A stretch of DNA of 64,000 bases from Chitinispirillales bacterium ANBcel5 (GTDB taxonomy: Bacteria; Fibrobacterota; Chitinivibrionia; Chitinivibrionales; Chitinispirillaceae), in assembly GCA_029688955.1 (NCBI GenBank), contig JARUKZ010000002.1:1-64000 (forward strand). Direction: 5' to 3'. The position numbers and the translations under genes were made by a program. The number at the start of each line of letters is the position of its first letter. Position 1 is the stretch's first letter. Shown one piece after another: positions 62,836 to 64,000 of the stretch. A model generated the notes under the pieces. The model searched no databases. It saw nothing but the letters and a program-made list of their open reading frames with translations, and was not told the origin of the DNA.

Positions 62836-63973
62836 AGTAACCGCACTTACCCTCTTTTATCTTATTTTCAAGGACTGAAAAATGAACTCTGTGAATTATC
62901 TTTTCATCACAACCGGGGCAGTAGGTTGAGTTATAGCTATGGCCGGGAACATTACCTACTGTGATAAAATGCATTCCAACTTCCTCTGCAATCGAATGTG
63001 CCTTTTCAAGCGTTTTAATTGGAGTTGATGGTAAGTGTTTCATTTTGTATGAAGGATGAAATCTTGAGAAATGAACAGGCACATAAGGTCCTAAATTGTT
63101 TTTTATCCATTCACACATCTCCCTTATCTCATTTATATCATCATTTACCGTAGGTATCACAAGATTAACAATTTCAACCCACACCCCTGCTTGATGAATA
63201 ATTTTTAGCGCTTCAAGGACAGGTGCAAGTTCTGCATTGGCATTATCATAGGCTTTTTGGGAAAATCCTTTTAAATCAATGGTTACAGCATCAGTGTACT
63301 GAAGAAGCTTTCTTAGTGGTTCGGGGTTAATTGCCCCATTTGAATGCCATATGATTTTTAGACCATTTTCTTTAGCAAGTTTTGCAACATCATAAACATA
63401 TTCATAAACAGATATAGGATCATTATAGGTGAAAGAGATGGTAGGTATACCCTGCTCTAAAGCAAATCTTACGATAGCCTCAGGAGGAAGGTTATAATAG
63501 TTGAGATCTTCAATGGATCTTTGAGATAAATGCCAGTTTTGACAATGATTACAACTAAAGTTACATCCTGCAGTACCGATACACAGTATTTGAGTTCCTG
63601 GCATCATGTGATACATAGGTTCCTTTTCGACTGGATCTATCTGCACAGCCGAAGGGCGTCCATGTACAATGTTATACAGAGTCCCGCCTTTGTTTTCTTT
63701 GTTTTTGCAATACCCCCGTTCACCTTGAGGTATTACACAATTTCTAAAACATATATTACATTCAACTAAACCATCGCCAAGATTTTGATAAAACATTGCT
63801 TCTCTGTGATAGGAAGGTCCTTGAGAAGGAGTTGCAGAGGTAAGGTGTGATTCGGAATTATGTTCTGCCATAACAGGCAATGTATAACGACTAAACAAAA
63901 CTATTGAGACGACAGCAGTTGCCATTATCACTAACGAGGAGATAGTTATTACCAATCTGGATCTGCTAATCAT
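62804..63973 (-). CDS. amrS: AmmeMemoRadiSam-type radical SAM enzyme with N-terminal membrane segment
   Basis: A 389-aa radical SAM protein. A hydrophobic segment (about 8-30) precedes a Cys-rich region (CNICFRNCVIPQGERGYC, about 73-90). The [4Fe-4S]/SAM motif is CNFSCNHCQNW (CxxxCxxC, about 138-148). FTYNDP, HSNGA and IDLKGF strands are typical of the AmrS family usually clustered with AMMECR1 and Memo. A C-terminal zinc-like site uses CPGC and CGYC. The membrane segment is unexpected, because the enzyme needs cytosolic SAM and reductant. It is the first visible gene of a four-gene run; genes upstream lie outside the window. Confidence 0.88.
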   Translation of the reverse strand: MISRSRLVITISSLVIMATAVVSIVLFSRYTLPVMAEHNSESHLTSATPSQGPSYHREAMFYQNLGDGLVECNICFRNCVIPQGERGYCKNKENKGGTLYNIVHGRPSAVQIDPVEKEPMYHMMPGTQILCIGTAGCNFSCNHCQNWHLSQRSIEDLNYYNLPPEAIVRFALEQGIPTISFTYNDPISVYEYVYDVAKLAKENGLKIIWHSNGAINPEPLRKLLQYTDAVTIDLKGFSQKAYDNANAELAPVLEALKIIHQAGVWVEIVNLVIPTVNDDINEIREMCEWIKNNLGPYVPVHFSRFHPSYKMKHLPSTPIKTLEKAHSIAEEVGMHFITVGNVPGHSYNSTYCPGCDEKIIHRVHFSVLENKIKEGKCGYCGYKIPGIWQ

Positions 63974-64000
63974 TGTTTACCCCGCTCGGAAATTTTCTGT

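Overview
The window (about 40% G+C by eye) looks like a chromosomal segment of a Gram-negative bacterium of the Fibrobacterota-Chlorobiota-Bacteroidota assemblage. My best guess is a Chitinivibrionia-like (Chitinispirillum-type) Fibrobacterota, but that placement is inference. Evidence for it: a full-length SprA type IX secretion outer-membrane protein next to a sulfatase-modifying-factor-fold protein, outer-membrane porin and lipoprotein signals, a Pst/Pho system, an alternative chemosensory operon and a KaiBC cluster. No phage, transposase or CRISPR locus was found.

Layout. 0.2-4.9 kb: tRNA-Arg(CCU), an IMP dehydrogenase resembling the Tritrichomonas foetus enzyme, a DegP/HtrA protease and a lipoprotein. 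5-15.7 kb, minus strand: folP, a membrane-anchored SUMF-fold protein, sprA, RNase G, then rplU and rpmA. 15.9-20.7 kb: a GT4 glycosyltransferase translationally coupled to a LiaF-like membrane protein, then a large class-A-type penicillin-binding protein whose acylation serine appears displaced. 20.7-30.6 kb: a Pho regulon (phoB-phoR, a small membrane protein, a divergent porin, pstSCAB-phoU). Three promoters there share 11-bp-spaced CTAACA repeats with exactly 9 nt to a -10 hexamer. 31-45.5 kb is the accessory-looking part: a zinc-ribbon membrane protein, 21-bp tandem arrays, a UPF0182 gene frameshifted at a G7 tract, an ABC transporter, an IspH-UbiA fusion, a serine hydrolase, an AEC transporter, a lamin-tail/SdiA-regulated-domain lipoprotein, a large inverted double array of 21-bp repeats (15 + 15 units), and a tandem CBM21-like protein.

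45.5-59 kb, minus strand: kaiC-kaiB-kaiB-histidine kinase-receiver, preceded by a chemosensory operon (cheW-cheR-cheW-mcp-cheA-cheB-hybrid kinase). 59.2-64 kb, minus strand: four tightly coupled genes (an AmmeMemoRadiSam-type radical SAM enzyme with an N-terminal membrane segment, a membrane spermidine-synthase-like protein, a membrane-anchored CxxC protein and a DsbD/CcdA-like membrane protein). I regard this as a candidate uncharacterised envelope system.

The strongest second-look items are the 21-bp repeat arrays, the Pho promoter architecture, the IspH-UbiA fusion with a degenerate prenyltransferase motif, the Kai cluster with a Ser-Ser phosphosite, and the four-gene radical-SAM operon. 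All calls rest on reading the sequence and remembered family motifs; no database search was run.
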